DNA of 64,000 bases from Mesostigma viride. Taxonomy: Eukaryota > Streptophyta > Mesostigmatophyceae > Mesostigmatales > Mesostigmataceae. The DNA lies in the NCBI GenBank assembly GCA_009746045.1, contig RPFO01000392.1:984627-1048626 (forward strand), given 5' to 3'. The notes beneath the pieces are model-generated. The model saw only the letters and a list, made by a program, of their open reading frames with translations, did no database searches and was not told the origin of the DNA. A program made the translations under genes and the position numbers. This document shows positions 22,405 through 34,300 of the stretch, piece after piece (position 1 is the first letter of the stretch; every line of letters starts with the position of its first letter).

Positions 22405-23335
22405 ATTTAACATACCTCCGTGGGGAGGGGGATATATGTACAACCCTATGCACCTCCTGACTGCCATGCAGGACAAGACGCGGTGGATCGAAGAAGATTG
22501 TCAAGGCGCACACGCCCGACCCTGTGGGCAAGCCCCCTCCCCCCAAGCGGAGGAGGCGTTTTGATGAGTAGTGTAGTGAGTTTTTTCTAGACTAGATAGC
22601 TTAGAGTTAGGACAGTTCGATTACGCGGCTTCCTCCACCCCATCCATCATGGAATATGTGCTACATGATCTCCCCACGGAGGCATGTTATAATTTAATTT
22701 AATTTAATTTTATGCACCTCCTGACGTGGGCCGGGCGCTGCAAGGCCCACACCTTCAAAGAACAGCTAGTAGAGGACATGGGGGGCCTAGGCCTCTCCGT
22801 GATTTGGACGAAGATGATGGACAAGGCCAAGTGGGCCCAGGTCATAGAGGACAACGAGCCCCCCCCTGTGGGGAAGCGCCCGCGTGTGCAAACCCGTGGG
22901 AGGCACGCCAGACAGGTCCCCTAGGGCAGCGTGAGGCTGTCTACATAGATGTTGTAGTTAGAATGCTGTTTGATAGATGTCATAGGTAGCGGATGTAGAT
23001 AGCTTAGACCGGTAGGACTGTTTGCACCCCTCCACCCATCCATCGGGGTTAATGCTCCGTGACTCCCCAACGGGAGCACGAGACTAATTATTTTATTAAT
23101 AGATGTACGACACAGTTAGACTAGCTTAGACTTGGCTTACTTAGGTTTCGCGGCTTCGCTCACCCCCATCCATCACGCAATGGGATACGTGCTACATGCT
23201 TTAATTTAGACTAGCTTAGAGTTAGCTTACTTAGGTTTCGCGGCTTCGCTCACCCCCCTCCCCCACGCAATGGAATACATGCTACATGATCTCCCAACAG
23301 AGTCATGTTATAATTTAATTTAATTTTTAAGATTC
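22405..23335 (+). mobile_element. Stacked LINE-like 3' ends (families A and B)
   Basis: Contains, in order: an inverted copy of the family B terminus (22,405-22,440); an open-frame tail ending KPPPPKRRRRFDE with a stop at 22,569; an untranslated segment ending GATCTCCCCACGGAGGCATG plus a TTTAATTTAA tail (22,667-22,710); a second ORF tail (22,712-22,924, with CKAHTF, then EPPPVGKRPR near its end); a family A hairpin end with A/T tail (23,059-23,100); then two further family B untranslated segments (to 23,335). The basic, proline-rich ORF ends resemble each other. I interpret this as repeated 5'-truncated insertions of one non-LTR retrotransposon lineage; there is no reverse transcriptase in the window to prove it. 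Confidence 0.6.
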
Positions 23336-23726
23336 AAACTATATCATACAAACAGTAATTCCTGCTAGGATTAAGGTCATCCAACTTAAGTTGGAGGCAC
23401 TGCACCGTGCTTTTGTTTCCATACCTAACGCGAGGAAATCAAAGCCGTCTGCAGCACATACTAAATTACCAAAAACCGAGGTCCAGCTGCACCAGCAAAA
23501 CATCTCCCTCACAATCTCCTAGACAAAATTAGAGTGTGACATGCTGAAACCACAGCATACCAGAATATCGCACAACTTGTCTCACAAATGCTAAGCACAG
23601 CTCCCCTCCTCACCAATTGCTGCAACTTGATGAACTCCAACCAGCAACACATGTACTCCTTCAGTGGGGAGAGCAGCCTCAGTTCAAGACAACATTCCAA
23701 ACTACCAAGCCGGGCGTAAAAATTCT

Positions 23727-26700
23727 TCACTCCTTGGCGGGTGGGTAGGCAGCAGAATCGGCGGCGACCGCCATGGCGTTGAGGCCGTTGTCGCAGTGAA
23801 GGATCTCACCCGTGATCGACTTGGCCAGTGGCGAGCACAAGAACGTGGCGGTAGCGCCAACATCCTCTGCAGGGCAGGAGTGGGCGTGGACAAGGGAAGC
23901 AGAATGTTTTCATCGACAGCAAATGGAGACCTGCCTTGAAAACAGTCATACCATGCCAGACTGACCCATGCCGAACAGTCAGAATCTATACCATGCCAGC
24001 AACGCTGCCAAATCACACAAACACTGGAGTGCGCCCTCTATCTCAAGGTGAGCAGGGACAAATGCACCCTGTCGTAGCTAGGCTTGATGGAATTCCGCGC
24101 ATGATCTGTCCGTGGTTGCTACCCTAGCCTCCTTACCTTCCAGAAGTTCGTAACAGAGCATGGCCAGATGCATAGAAGACCCTGCCTTGACCATCTTTTG
24201 CCCAGTGCCGTGCCCATCAAGTGCCCACGACCCAATGCTCTCCAAACGGCACGCACTTGAGGGGCCCCAGCTCTCCGTGCACCAAAGCCAGAACCCTCAT
24301 TAAAGAGCGCGCGCGAATCAACCAGGACTGCCAGTACTTGGTATCATCAATTTACTTTACCCATTCCATGGGTGGGTCTAGTCACCCCATAGTCCCATAC
24401 AGCATGGTGAAACCGAATAGACGGATGCTAGATACAACGATGACAAGTACATTACTACAACCGCATAATGGGTGAGGTGACCATACAGTGAGCGTCTCTG
24501 TCGTTAAGTACATATCCAACACAGCGACCCATCCTGCCTAGTCACCCACTCACCGGCGTACAGGTTCTTCATCAGCGGCGCATTGGCGGCACTGTAGCGG
24601 ATCATCACGTCGATGAAGCCAATGGCCTTGGCCGCACGGCTGGCCAATGGTCCTGCCACCACCCGTGCACAGGCGGGCACGCATAATGAGCCGCACACGT
24701 TACGATGACTGCCAAGAGTGCGTGGAACATGACCCAGTGGGGGCCATGGAGACAAGGACGCGAAAGCAGGCATCCAAGCCCCACGACTACTTCCTGCTGC
24801 CAAAACCCACGCTGATGTCATGGCGATGACGAAGATGATGACAACGACGATGACGGCTGTTAAAATGTCGATGACAACTTGAAAAACATTGATTAAAATG
24901 TCGACGACAAATTGAAAAACAATGATGGCACTCACCAGCGGAGACGGCGTTGACGCGGATGTTCCACTTGCGTCCGGCCTCATACGCCAGCACCTGGACA
25001 GCACATTCGCAGCATCCACACCAGGCAAAATGCGTCAGTACCTGTCAGATACCACATACAACGAATCTCATGGGGACCGCGCGTAGGCCAGCAGCCGGCA
25101 CAAACCTAGAATGGGGCCCATACCGTGCTCGATAGAGTGCAGACAACAGCTTGTCATTTCTTTCTCGTCGCCCATCGCTGCACATCCATCAAACGCTGCT
25201 ACGCATCCCTTCCTTTCCCCTGAAACCAAGTCCCCAAGAGCCTCCCCACAAATTCACCCAAGCATGGCGGCCCGTCCCCCCGTCCCCGCCTCACCTTGAC
25301 GTCACTGTCCAGAGATGCCTTGGCAGAGCTCATGCCGCCACCATAGCTGGCGGAGGGGGGGGGGGGAGAGGGGAGGGGGCACGAGGCAGACCCGCAAAAC
25401 ATGCACGTCAGTCAAGGTAGCGAGTGAGCAGCCACCAGCGGCATTGGCAGGGAACACTGCCGGGCGTGGCAGACACCGCGGAGGATGATTGTGAAGCACG
25501 GAATGTGCAAAGCATGAAAGGGGAATGGAAATAACAGGATGAGGCCAACAATGGCACCTGCTATCGTGCACACGTGGGCAAAGGCTTCAGCCATTTGCAA
25601 GCAAAACAGGCTTCAAGGGGTACAGTGGGGTGGATACAAGGGTGTGCTCAAGAGCATGGATTGCTTGGCCAGGCAGCAGAGAGGTGGGCAAACTGGATGA
25701 CCAATGGGCAAACAGTCACAAATGGCAGGCAGATTTGGGTCGGGGATACCCACGAGGGCACCGACAGGTTAAATGCAAGCAAAGGAAAGGAGATAGAAGA
25801 AATGATATGGAGATGGGGTGGGCCTATACCTGCAGGGGATTGCCCGCGAGAAAGGGGGGTAGCCGACATACAAAGCACCCATTTGCCCGCGGTCTAATAA
25901 AACCCTGCCCACTTGCATGCGTGCCACACGACACACCCATGTGCCTACGTGCCATAAGACGTGAGATGGCGTGTGCCCAGTAGGGTTGGGTCCACGAGTA
26001 CTAAGTCCACGAGTACAAAAGGCGAGTACCGAGTAGTGAGTACTACTCACTACTCGGTACTCGCCTTTTTTTTGGAGCCCGAGTACTACTCGTTACTCGT
26101 ACTCGCCTACTTTTTTGAGCTCGAGTACTACTCGTTACTCGTACTCGCCTACTTTTTTTAGCACGAGTACTACTCGTTACTCGTACTCGCCTTCTTTTTC
26201 TGAGCCCGAGTAGTACTCGGTACTCGTACTCGCCGACTTTTTTTAGCCTGAGTAGTACTCGGTACTCGTACTCGCTGCCCAAAATCCAGCGTGGACCCAA
26301 CCCTAGTGCTGCCGGCCATTAATATTTGTTGTCTCTTTTCATAAAGTATTGTTATTTTCAGAAAGTATATATATATATGGCCCGTTACTTCATAGTTTTT
26401 TTTGTAAATTTTAGGGAAATTATATCAGCCAATAGTATCGCAGGTACTCGAGTACTACTCGAGTACTACTCGTTACTCGTACTCGCCTTCTTTTTCTGAG
26501 CCCGAGTAGTACTCGGTACTCGTACTCGCCTACTTTTTTGAGCTCGAGTACTACTCGCTACTCGTACTCGCCGGCTTTTTCTGAGCCCGAGTAGTACTCG
26601 GTACTCGTACTCGCCGACTTTTTTTAGCCTGAGTAGTACTCGGTACTCGTACTCGCTGCCCAAAATCCAGCGTGGACCCAACCCTAGTGCCCAGTGCCAC

Positions 26701-29700
26701 ATGGCATGACATGGCACGTACCCAGGCACGACGCGCTCTCCTGCCAGGTAGGTCAGCGCGACAGCGGCGCCGCCGGGGTTCATGATGGGGCCAAAGCGCT
26801 GCACCATGGACACAAAGGAGTAGGAGGAAGCCGAGTTGGCCGCCAGGTAGCCCTTGCGAGATGTCTCCAGCAGGGGCTTGGCCACCTGGAGTAGGTAGGG
26901 TGTACGTGTGTGTGGGAGGGGAGATCACAAGCCACAAAATGGGACGATGTGAAGAGGCAGTACGGCGTTTCAGACAACCGTGGATGAAGAGCTGGCAGGT
27001 GCGATGGAGAAGACACGAGCGCAAGGATACCACCGTTAGGGGATTCCAGGTTGTGCATTCAAGGGTGAGTGAACTGAGCACGCAACATGCACCGCGGTTC
27101 TGTTTCGTGCTCTATGCACGCCTTTGCCCATAGTCGCTGCGGTCAACCCGTCACCGCAACGGACACCCCATTGCACACCCTAAAGAGCCATGCGCTACGT
27201 TCCGTGCCCCAGGCATGCTGTTATTTGCAAAAAAAACAATTATTATCCATCCTACACTCCAGCAGCTTGCATGCCAGACCATGGGGCATCGCGCGTGTCT
27301 TATGGCACGAATTGATGCGTGGAGCGGCTCTGGATTCAGAACCGTGGACCACCTAGCCATCTCGGCGCTTACCCTGGCAGTGGGCAGCGGTCACCCAGCG
27401 CAGTCACCCAAGTCCTCCACACCCACCTCAGGTCCGTTGGCCAGTGAGTGCACGATGATGTCGATGTTGCCAAAGTCCTTCTTGACCGCATCAGCCACCT
27501 CCTGCACGGCGCCGTCCCAGGGACCGGGGCAAGAATGATGATGACGGTTGTCAGAACGCGGCAGGGAGACACGTTTTGATGGACACAGGCAACGCATCAG
27601 CTTCAACGCACCATTCCGGTCAACACAACCATGTTGTGGAAAAAACAAAACGATGCCTATTGCCCTGTCCAAGGCACGGGTGGATACCCGTCTCTGTACC
27701 CTCAGCGCACCTGAACGGTGAAGGCGCCCGCACCCGCGTAACGCTTGTTAGTCTTGACCTGTTCAGGGGGGACGGGAGGGGGGGGGGGGGGTCGGGGGAA
27801 TGTGCATGCGGCCAGCAGAAGAGCAGCGTCGGTATCATCAGCCACGACAATATTCAGCACCTTGATCGCGGCGAGGAACGTTGCGAGAAGCCAGCACTGA
27901 GGGGAGCATTCCATCAGCCGAGCACACAATCAAATACGAGGCGCGTGCCGCAGCAGCAAGCCTTGTTTGCACATCAGCGCATGGGGCCGCCAACGAGCAT
28001 GCAGGAGCAACAGGGCGATCCCGCCATGTGTGCCATGCTCCCGCCGTTGTGTGATGCACATGACAACGCTGCAGGGGCTGCGAACATGAGCAAGCAGAAC
28101 CGATCCTGATGTGAGACACCTCAGCAGATTGCACGTGCATGGGCTCGCTGCAACCAAGACGCGACTTTGTGGCCACATGACGCATGCCCCATCCAGGCAT
28201 GTGACATTTTCCCTCGACTATCGTGCCCCCCTGTGCATTCATTCCCCCAACTGTGCCCCACTAGTTGCCAACGGCGTGTGTACCTTCTTCTGCGACCTGA
28301 ACGCGGGCACATGGCGCATGCGCCACGCACTTCTTGCATTCGGCTCTCACGTCGTGCGGCACATCGCCCATGGGTGCACACGCCATGTCACCTCACCTGG
28401 GCTCCAACAGTGCATGCGCCTCGCCTCATGGGCTCTGACGGTGCATGTACCTTGCCTAATGTGTACGCTGCCACCCGCTACAAAGCACTCCGGGGAAAGG
28501 GCATGGTTCGCTTCGGCCCTTGCCCCCTGCCACGCACCTCCTCAGGCACGTCCTCGGGCGTGTCAAAAACGGCATCCATCGGGTAGATCTTGGCAAAGTC
28601 CAGCATGGAGCCGTCTGCCAGCCTGTGCGGGTGGCAGCACAAAGAGAGGGCAGCAGATGGTGCTCAGCCATACATTACACATTAGATGACATCTCAGAGA
28701 CGCAATGGCACCCCTTATTGGGCAAAAGTAACTTTTGATCTCCACGGTACAGTAGCTGTGCCCCAAGGCCAGCCAGCAGTAGCGCACATGCAGCAAGCAC
28801 TGCACACCCCAGGCCCGCCAACCACCAACGGCGGGAAGTAGCTCCAACCGCTAACAAGCACAGGCCCACTGTGTTAGCCTCCCAGACATCCTCACAGCAA
28901 CCAACCTAGTGTGTCCCGTGTGGCATTGTTCTTTCTACGACAGCGACACGACGCCATACACACAAACAGCCCCCCACCCAAGTAAAAATGGCTATCCCTG
29001 ACAGGGCTGATTTGAGAATGTTGGGCTTGAGCTGGATACCTCTACACTACACACAAACACCTGATAACTGGGAAAAGAAGCCAGGGCACACAGACCGCCC
29101 TATGTGACACGACCACCCACCTGCTCAGTGCCCTCTAGAAGCACGAACACAGGCGCACGTTCTTCCTCACCGGTTCCATGTCACGGATGCAACAGCCCGG
29201 TGTTGCTGGAATCCCCCGTTCTGGCCTTTGCCTGCTATGTGGGAAAAAGGGCTGCCAGTCCGCCTATAGCGCAATACAACCCAACATCCACAGTGCAGCT
29301 TGATATACATGGAGTGGCGGCAGCGCCATGTGGCACCAGGCAAATGCATTCAGCTCCCTGCCGTACTCACTTGCGGTTGTCGTCAAACTTGCCCTTGCGG
29401 AAGCTGGTCTCGAAAATGTTCAGCGCCTGCGAGGGAGACCCGAGAGGCGGCAGTAGGAGGCATATGCAACGACGCGATTACACCCATGCCCATGCCCCCG
29501 CCCCCGCCCAAAAACACTCCTTTCAGAACATCCGGCTGTGATTGTTGTACAATCATGCCCACCACAGGTTGCAGATTGCAGAAATTACTGTTGTACCATG
29601 TCTAATAGCAACGTATAGGGAAACAATTAGGGAAACGCGTAAATTGCTGCTGACGCCCCATGAGAATTGACTGCACTACTAGGTTTCGCGAGGGCGACCC

Positions 29701-30420
29701 CTTGATTCAGGGGTCGGTTGCCCACGACTTGGTAGCATCCTGCTTCCCCTATGTCACACCATGCCGACTGTGCAACAAGGAAGTTGCAGGGAAGAGAGCA
29801 CGCACCGGCACCCATGTTCCAAGGATGATGGTAGCCCCGGCTTCCGCCATGGCCTTTGCGATGGCCCATCCAAATCCTTGGTCATCGGCAACACCAGCAA
29901 TGAAGCACTTCTTGCCTGCGAGGCAAATAGCACGGCACGGATTGTCAAGCAACTTTCGTTAACACAAACCGGGCAGACTGCGCACATGCTTGTCCTCACT
30001 AACCCGCTTCCTTTCAGCAATACGCTTATAAACGAATAGAGCGTCATGAACATTCTGTGTACGTGTTTAATTGAACAGAAGACGTTTATGCGATTTCAAT
30101 GCGTGTGCGGAGACGCCTGCAGCTGCCTGGTTGACAGCAGACGTACCAGTGAGATCAATAGGCAATCCCTTCCCGGCCATTGCCACCGTCGCCATCCTAC
30201 GGTTTTGAGCAGGGGAGGCAGTCTGTCCTTGGGCACATAGAAGGTTGGACAGGCCCTGGCTCTTCTTCGAACCTAGCAGCACACCTCCGGCGTTACCCAG
30301 AAAAGCAGATGGGCGGCTGGAGCGCGGCTGGCATCCCCGGGTTGCCCGCGCAGAGGTCGCACGAGCAACCGATGCAAGGGGAGCCGCAAGGGTGGAGGCA
30401 GAAAGAGAAATAGCCGCCAT
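23727..30420 (-). CDS. ENR1: Plastid enoyl-[acyl-carrier-protein] reductase (NADH), 11 exons
   Basis: Exons (minus): 30420-30147, 29915-29806, 29426-29371, 28622-28538, 27759-27712, 27501-27427, 26885-26722, 25346-25295, 24993-24936, 24652-24554, 23866-23727; 386 residues, all GT-AG, all phases close. It catalyses the last reduction of each cycle of type II fatty-acid synthesis. The first ~85 residues are Ala/Ser/Arg-rich, a transit-peptide-like leader for plastid import. The mature part starts with the cofactor loop [20 protein letters not shown], then [21 protein letters not shown], the catalytic block [10 protein letters not shown] (Tyr and Lys), [20 protein letters not shown] and [13 protein letters not shown]. 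It has the insertion (ALNIFE..KRYAG) typical of plant and apicomplexan enzymes rather than the short bacterial form. The introns are large (up to 1.9 kb), one holding an hAT-like element. Confidence 0.97.
25981..26686. mobile_element. 706-bp hAT-like non-autonomous element in an ENR intron
   Basis: Perfect 16-bp terminal inverted repeats (TAGGGTTGGGTCCACG at 25981-25996 and its complement at 26671-26686) flanked by an exact 8-bp target duplication GTGCCCAG (25973-25980, 26687-26694). TIRs starting TAGGG with 8-bp duplications are the hAT signature. Both ends carry many GAGTACTACTCG / TACTCGTACTCGCC motifs in ~42-bp units, like hAT subterminal repeats. A copy of the right end also lies inside (about 26,270-26,305), so the element has an internal duplication or a nested copy. 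It has no coding capacity. Confidence 0.88.
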
Positions 30421-31326
30421 TGTTGGAGGTGTGATGCACGTGACAGAGGAGGATACTAGATATTTCACGACGTGAGCACTCCTGCGTCCAGCTGGGAGAA
30501 GTGCCGAGCCAGCAGGCAGGAAGGGCATCAATCGCAGCTCGCGTCATCCACCGAGCTCAACGTCATCTTGCTCGCACGGCAAAATGGCGCGGAGCTGAGC
30601 CCGAGGCGGAGCCTGCCTCGGACGCATGGCTACTTGCGCGACCTCTAAGATCTGCCTCGTGTCCGGCTGTCCACGTGTGTCGGCCCGACACCAGCCCGAG
30701 TCGCGTTGCCTGGTAGGTTCCGGCGGTAGCATGGGGGAAGGATGATAGCAGTACACAGAGTAAGGTAAGTCCACAGATGATGTGTCCACTGTCCAGTGTC
30801 CCCAGCGTCCATCCACAGACTGTCTCGTGCAGTTGTAGGGCCGGAATATATACTGTCCGGGCACGGGGCAACAACAACAACAACAACAACAAAAACAACA
30901 ACAAAACAACAACAACAACTAGACTGTCCACTTGACCACGTATAGATTCCGGCCCTCGGCCGCTATCTCTGTCTGGCTATGACCGGCGTGGGATCCAACT
31001 GACTGACTGACTGACTTTGACCACGTGTAATTGCCCTGACGGGTTGGCCATGGCGAGGGACCCCCGCAAGTGGACTTGTAAACTGGAGGCAGCGTGCGCA
31101 CATCAATAATTATTACCCCCCAAATGCAAGATCATTGCACAAGCTCATTGTGAAACTAGGCAACTACCTCGAGCAACGACATGAGGGAAATGCGTAATTT
31201 ATGGCCTTACCAACATTTCAATGAAGCCTGGGAATACAGTGTCCTTCACATGATGCGAGGCGGTTGCCGAGCGCCACGGTTTCATCTGTAGTTGTTAGTC
31301 TCGGCGTTCACGTTAGCTGTCCCGCC
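30421..31326. other. Divergent intergenic region between ENR and GT29 genes
   Basis: About 900 bp between the two start codons, expected to hold both promoters. It contains a CAA repeat (30,868-30,918) and a short GACT repeat (about 30,999-31,016). I see no obvious TATA box. Confidence 0.6.
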
Positions 31327-34300
31327 ATGAGCAAACCTGTGGGAAAAAGGAACTGGAAACTGCTACGACTGCTGCTACAGACTCTTAAGTTTGCAGTTAA
31401 ATTCCTTTGTAGCATAATCTTGCGGTTCTTACAATATGTTCTCCTTTCGTTAGTCCGTTTGCCGCGGCTTATCTCGAGGAACTGCCAGGCTGCGATCCTT
31501 GTCGGCATAGTGTTTCTCGTCGTTATCCAGGTGGTAGCGTACGCTAACAGTGTCATTGGTCACCTTCCTAGCGTGCAAGGTGGCACCACATCCAATGGCT
31601 TGGCTACCGGCACGTGGGAAGGCATCTCCGGGGACCAGGTGATGCATCTACTTCTGCAGCTGCACTGCATCTGGACTGTATCGGGATGAAATGAGGTCAC
31701 AGAGAGCGCATGTCCGTACCCACGCGCAAGATAGACCACGATGGCCAGTTTTGTTAACATTTAAATGCAGTGCCCCAGCGTGGCGATGATGCCCTCTTTG
31801 TATAGATTGCCGGGTCTCAGCCTTGTCGGCTTCCCGCCTGCCTGAGGAACCAGGAACACAGAGCCCTTACATTTCTTGTTCTTGAAGGCATCTGCCACAA
31901 CGGGAGGAAGGGATCCGCACGGAGACAAGAGCTTGTGGGACTGATGACGGCATTGCCAGGCGTACATCGTGCAGCCTGAGCCTGTGTCCAGGGTGGCTAG
32001 TTGCTGTATCTGATGTCAGCGGGTAATCGTTCAGGATCTGTCTGATCTCCAACTTTCCGCAATACTTCTGCAGGCTGTTAAGTACAACGAACTTTGTGGA
32101 GTGCCTTACAACGGTCAACGTGAGACATGTGCATGCTGGGAACTTTGCCCGCATTTCCTGATATGGCGTGCATGGATACCTTCCTGCTGGCATGCGGACG
32201 ATGTCCGCCCCGCCCACTCCCCCTGCTGGCATGGGGTGTGCTGCACCCTCTCCCCATCCCCAAGCTCTGCATATCCATATCCCCCCCCCCCCCCCCCCGC
32301 CTTCTAATCTCCCCCCTGTCTGGTCATCCCTCCCCTCTCCCCTCCTCCCCCCTCCCCTCCTCCCCCCTCCCCTCCTCCCTACTGCAGGTGGTCGCCCCCA
32401 TGTCCAAGGAGGAGTTCCGCTACCAGCTCGACGTCTCCCTGCGCGCGCTCGCCACTGGGCGCCCCGTGGCCGACCTGCTGCGCGAGGAGGCAGCGTTGCG
32501 CGCCCCAAAGGGGGCCGGCACACCGTTGACGGCGCCGCCAGGGAACAAGCCACCCGTGTCCTCGCAACAAATCCGGCCGCTCTCCGCCACGCCCATGCCT
32601 GCCCTGGGGTCCCTGGGGCAAGGGCAGGCCACGGGGCCAGGAGCGCACGCGGCGGGGCTGAAGGCGACCCACGGTGACGGCGGGGGGGCGTCATCATCCA
32701 GCGTGGGTACTGCGGGGGCCGGAGCAGCGAACGTGGGCGTGACGGGCGCCACTGTGCCATCGGCATCAGGGACGGTGGGCCATGATGCATCAGCTGCCTC
32801 CACTGGGGGTGTTGCTGTGGGTGCGGCGGCAGGCGTCGCGGTGCCACCAGAACTGCTAGCGACGCCACTGGCGACATCATCAGCGTCGGCCGAATCGTCG
32901 GCACCTTCTTCCTCCAGGGCCCTAGGGTTATTTTCGAGGACATCGTCCGTGTCCGCATCCACCGGCGCCCCTCCCTCCGCAGATGTGACCTCCCAGCATG
33001 CGACGACACCTGGCGCCTCGAGCAGGGTAAAGGAGGGCCTGCCGGCACGCCGACTTGCGCCCCCACTTCATGGTCGGCTGCCAGGTGGCAACAGGGCAGC
33101 ACATGGCGGGGGAGCAGAGCCCGGTGCAGGTGGCAGTGCAGGTGCGCAGGTATCGACATCGGGGGTGTGGACGCAGGAGGTTGGCGGTGTCAGTGTCGTC
33201 GAGGGAGGCGCTCAGGGTGGTGAGCAGGGTGCGAACACCAGCCGTGCGGTTGGGGGCGGCAGCACATCCTCTGTGCTTGCTGCGACTGGAGGGCGAGACC
33301 ACCCTGGCTGGTCATCCCTGCCAGAGGGGGATGTTGCGCGTGCCAGCAGCGGCGAGGCTTCCGTGGGGGCATCGATCGCGGCCATCCACGGCAGGAGAAC
33401 AGGGGATGGCATCATGGGCGCTAGCGGCCAGGGAGGGGTGGATGGCCAGGGTGGCAGGGAGGATGCGGGGGACGAGGAGACGGAGCAAGAGTTTGGCACG
33501 GAGCTGGTGGGGGGAGGGGATGGGGAAGACGCCCGTGGGACCACGGGGGGGGAAGCAGGGGTGGGGGTGGCGGACGAGGGTGGGGGTGGTGCGGATGGCA
33601 GTAGTAATGCGGGTGCCGCGATGACAGTTCTAGGTGGTGGCACGCTGCTGGTGTCGGCGCACGACACCCAGAAGTTTGGCGGCATGCTGGCGCAGCAGCT
33701 GGCCCCCGGCCATGGCGTGAAGCGGCGGCAGGGGGAGGCTGCGGGGGCATTACGGGGGTCATCCGTGGGTGGCAAGGGCAGACATGGGAAACTGGCATCC
33801 GACAAGGGCGCGGGTGCTGGTATAAGAGACGCGGCAACTGAAGACCCAGGGATGGCATCTGCTACGGTGGCCAGGGAGGGCCATGCAGAGACTGGAGCCG
33901 TTGTGTCGGAGTGGGTGTATGGCAGGGAGCTTGTGTTGTCCAAGCGGTCCGCTCCGCCCTCGGGCATGCCGCTGAGCACAATCTGGAGGACGCCAGGGGG
34001 GGAGGTGCGCCAGCTGGGGCACATGACGGACGATTTCCGCAGGTGAGGTGGACAAGCGGATGATTTGTTCACAACGGCTTTTCAGATGCATGGCTTTCTG
34101 GTGTGATAAGATACCAAGTTACGCAGGGGCTTCATGCGTCATCCTATGATTGATGGTCGTCATGGCTTAGCTACCGTGATGGTTTTTATTACATCGTTGC
34201 TGCTCTTTTGTCTTGTCCCACAGTATTTTTTTTGGCTAGTCGTCGGGGTTTTTGTATTTAAGTGGCCCCGCATGGCTCAATATCTTGCTGAATATCTGGA

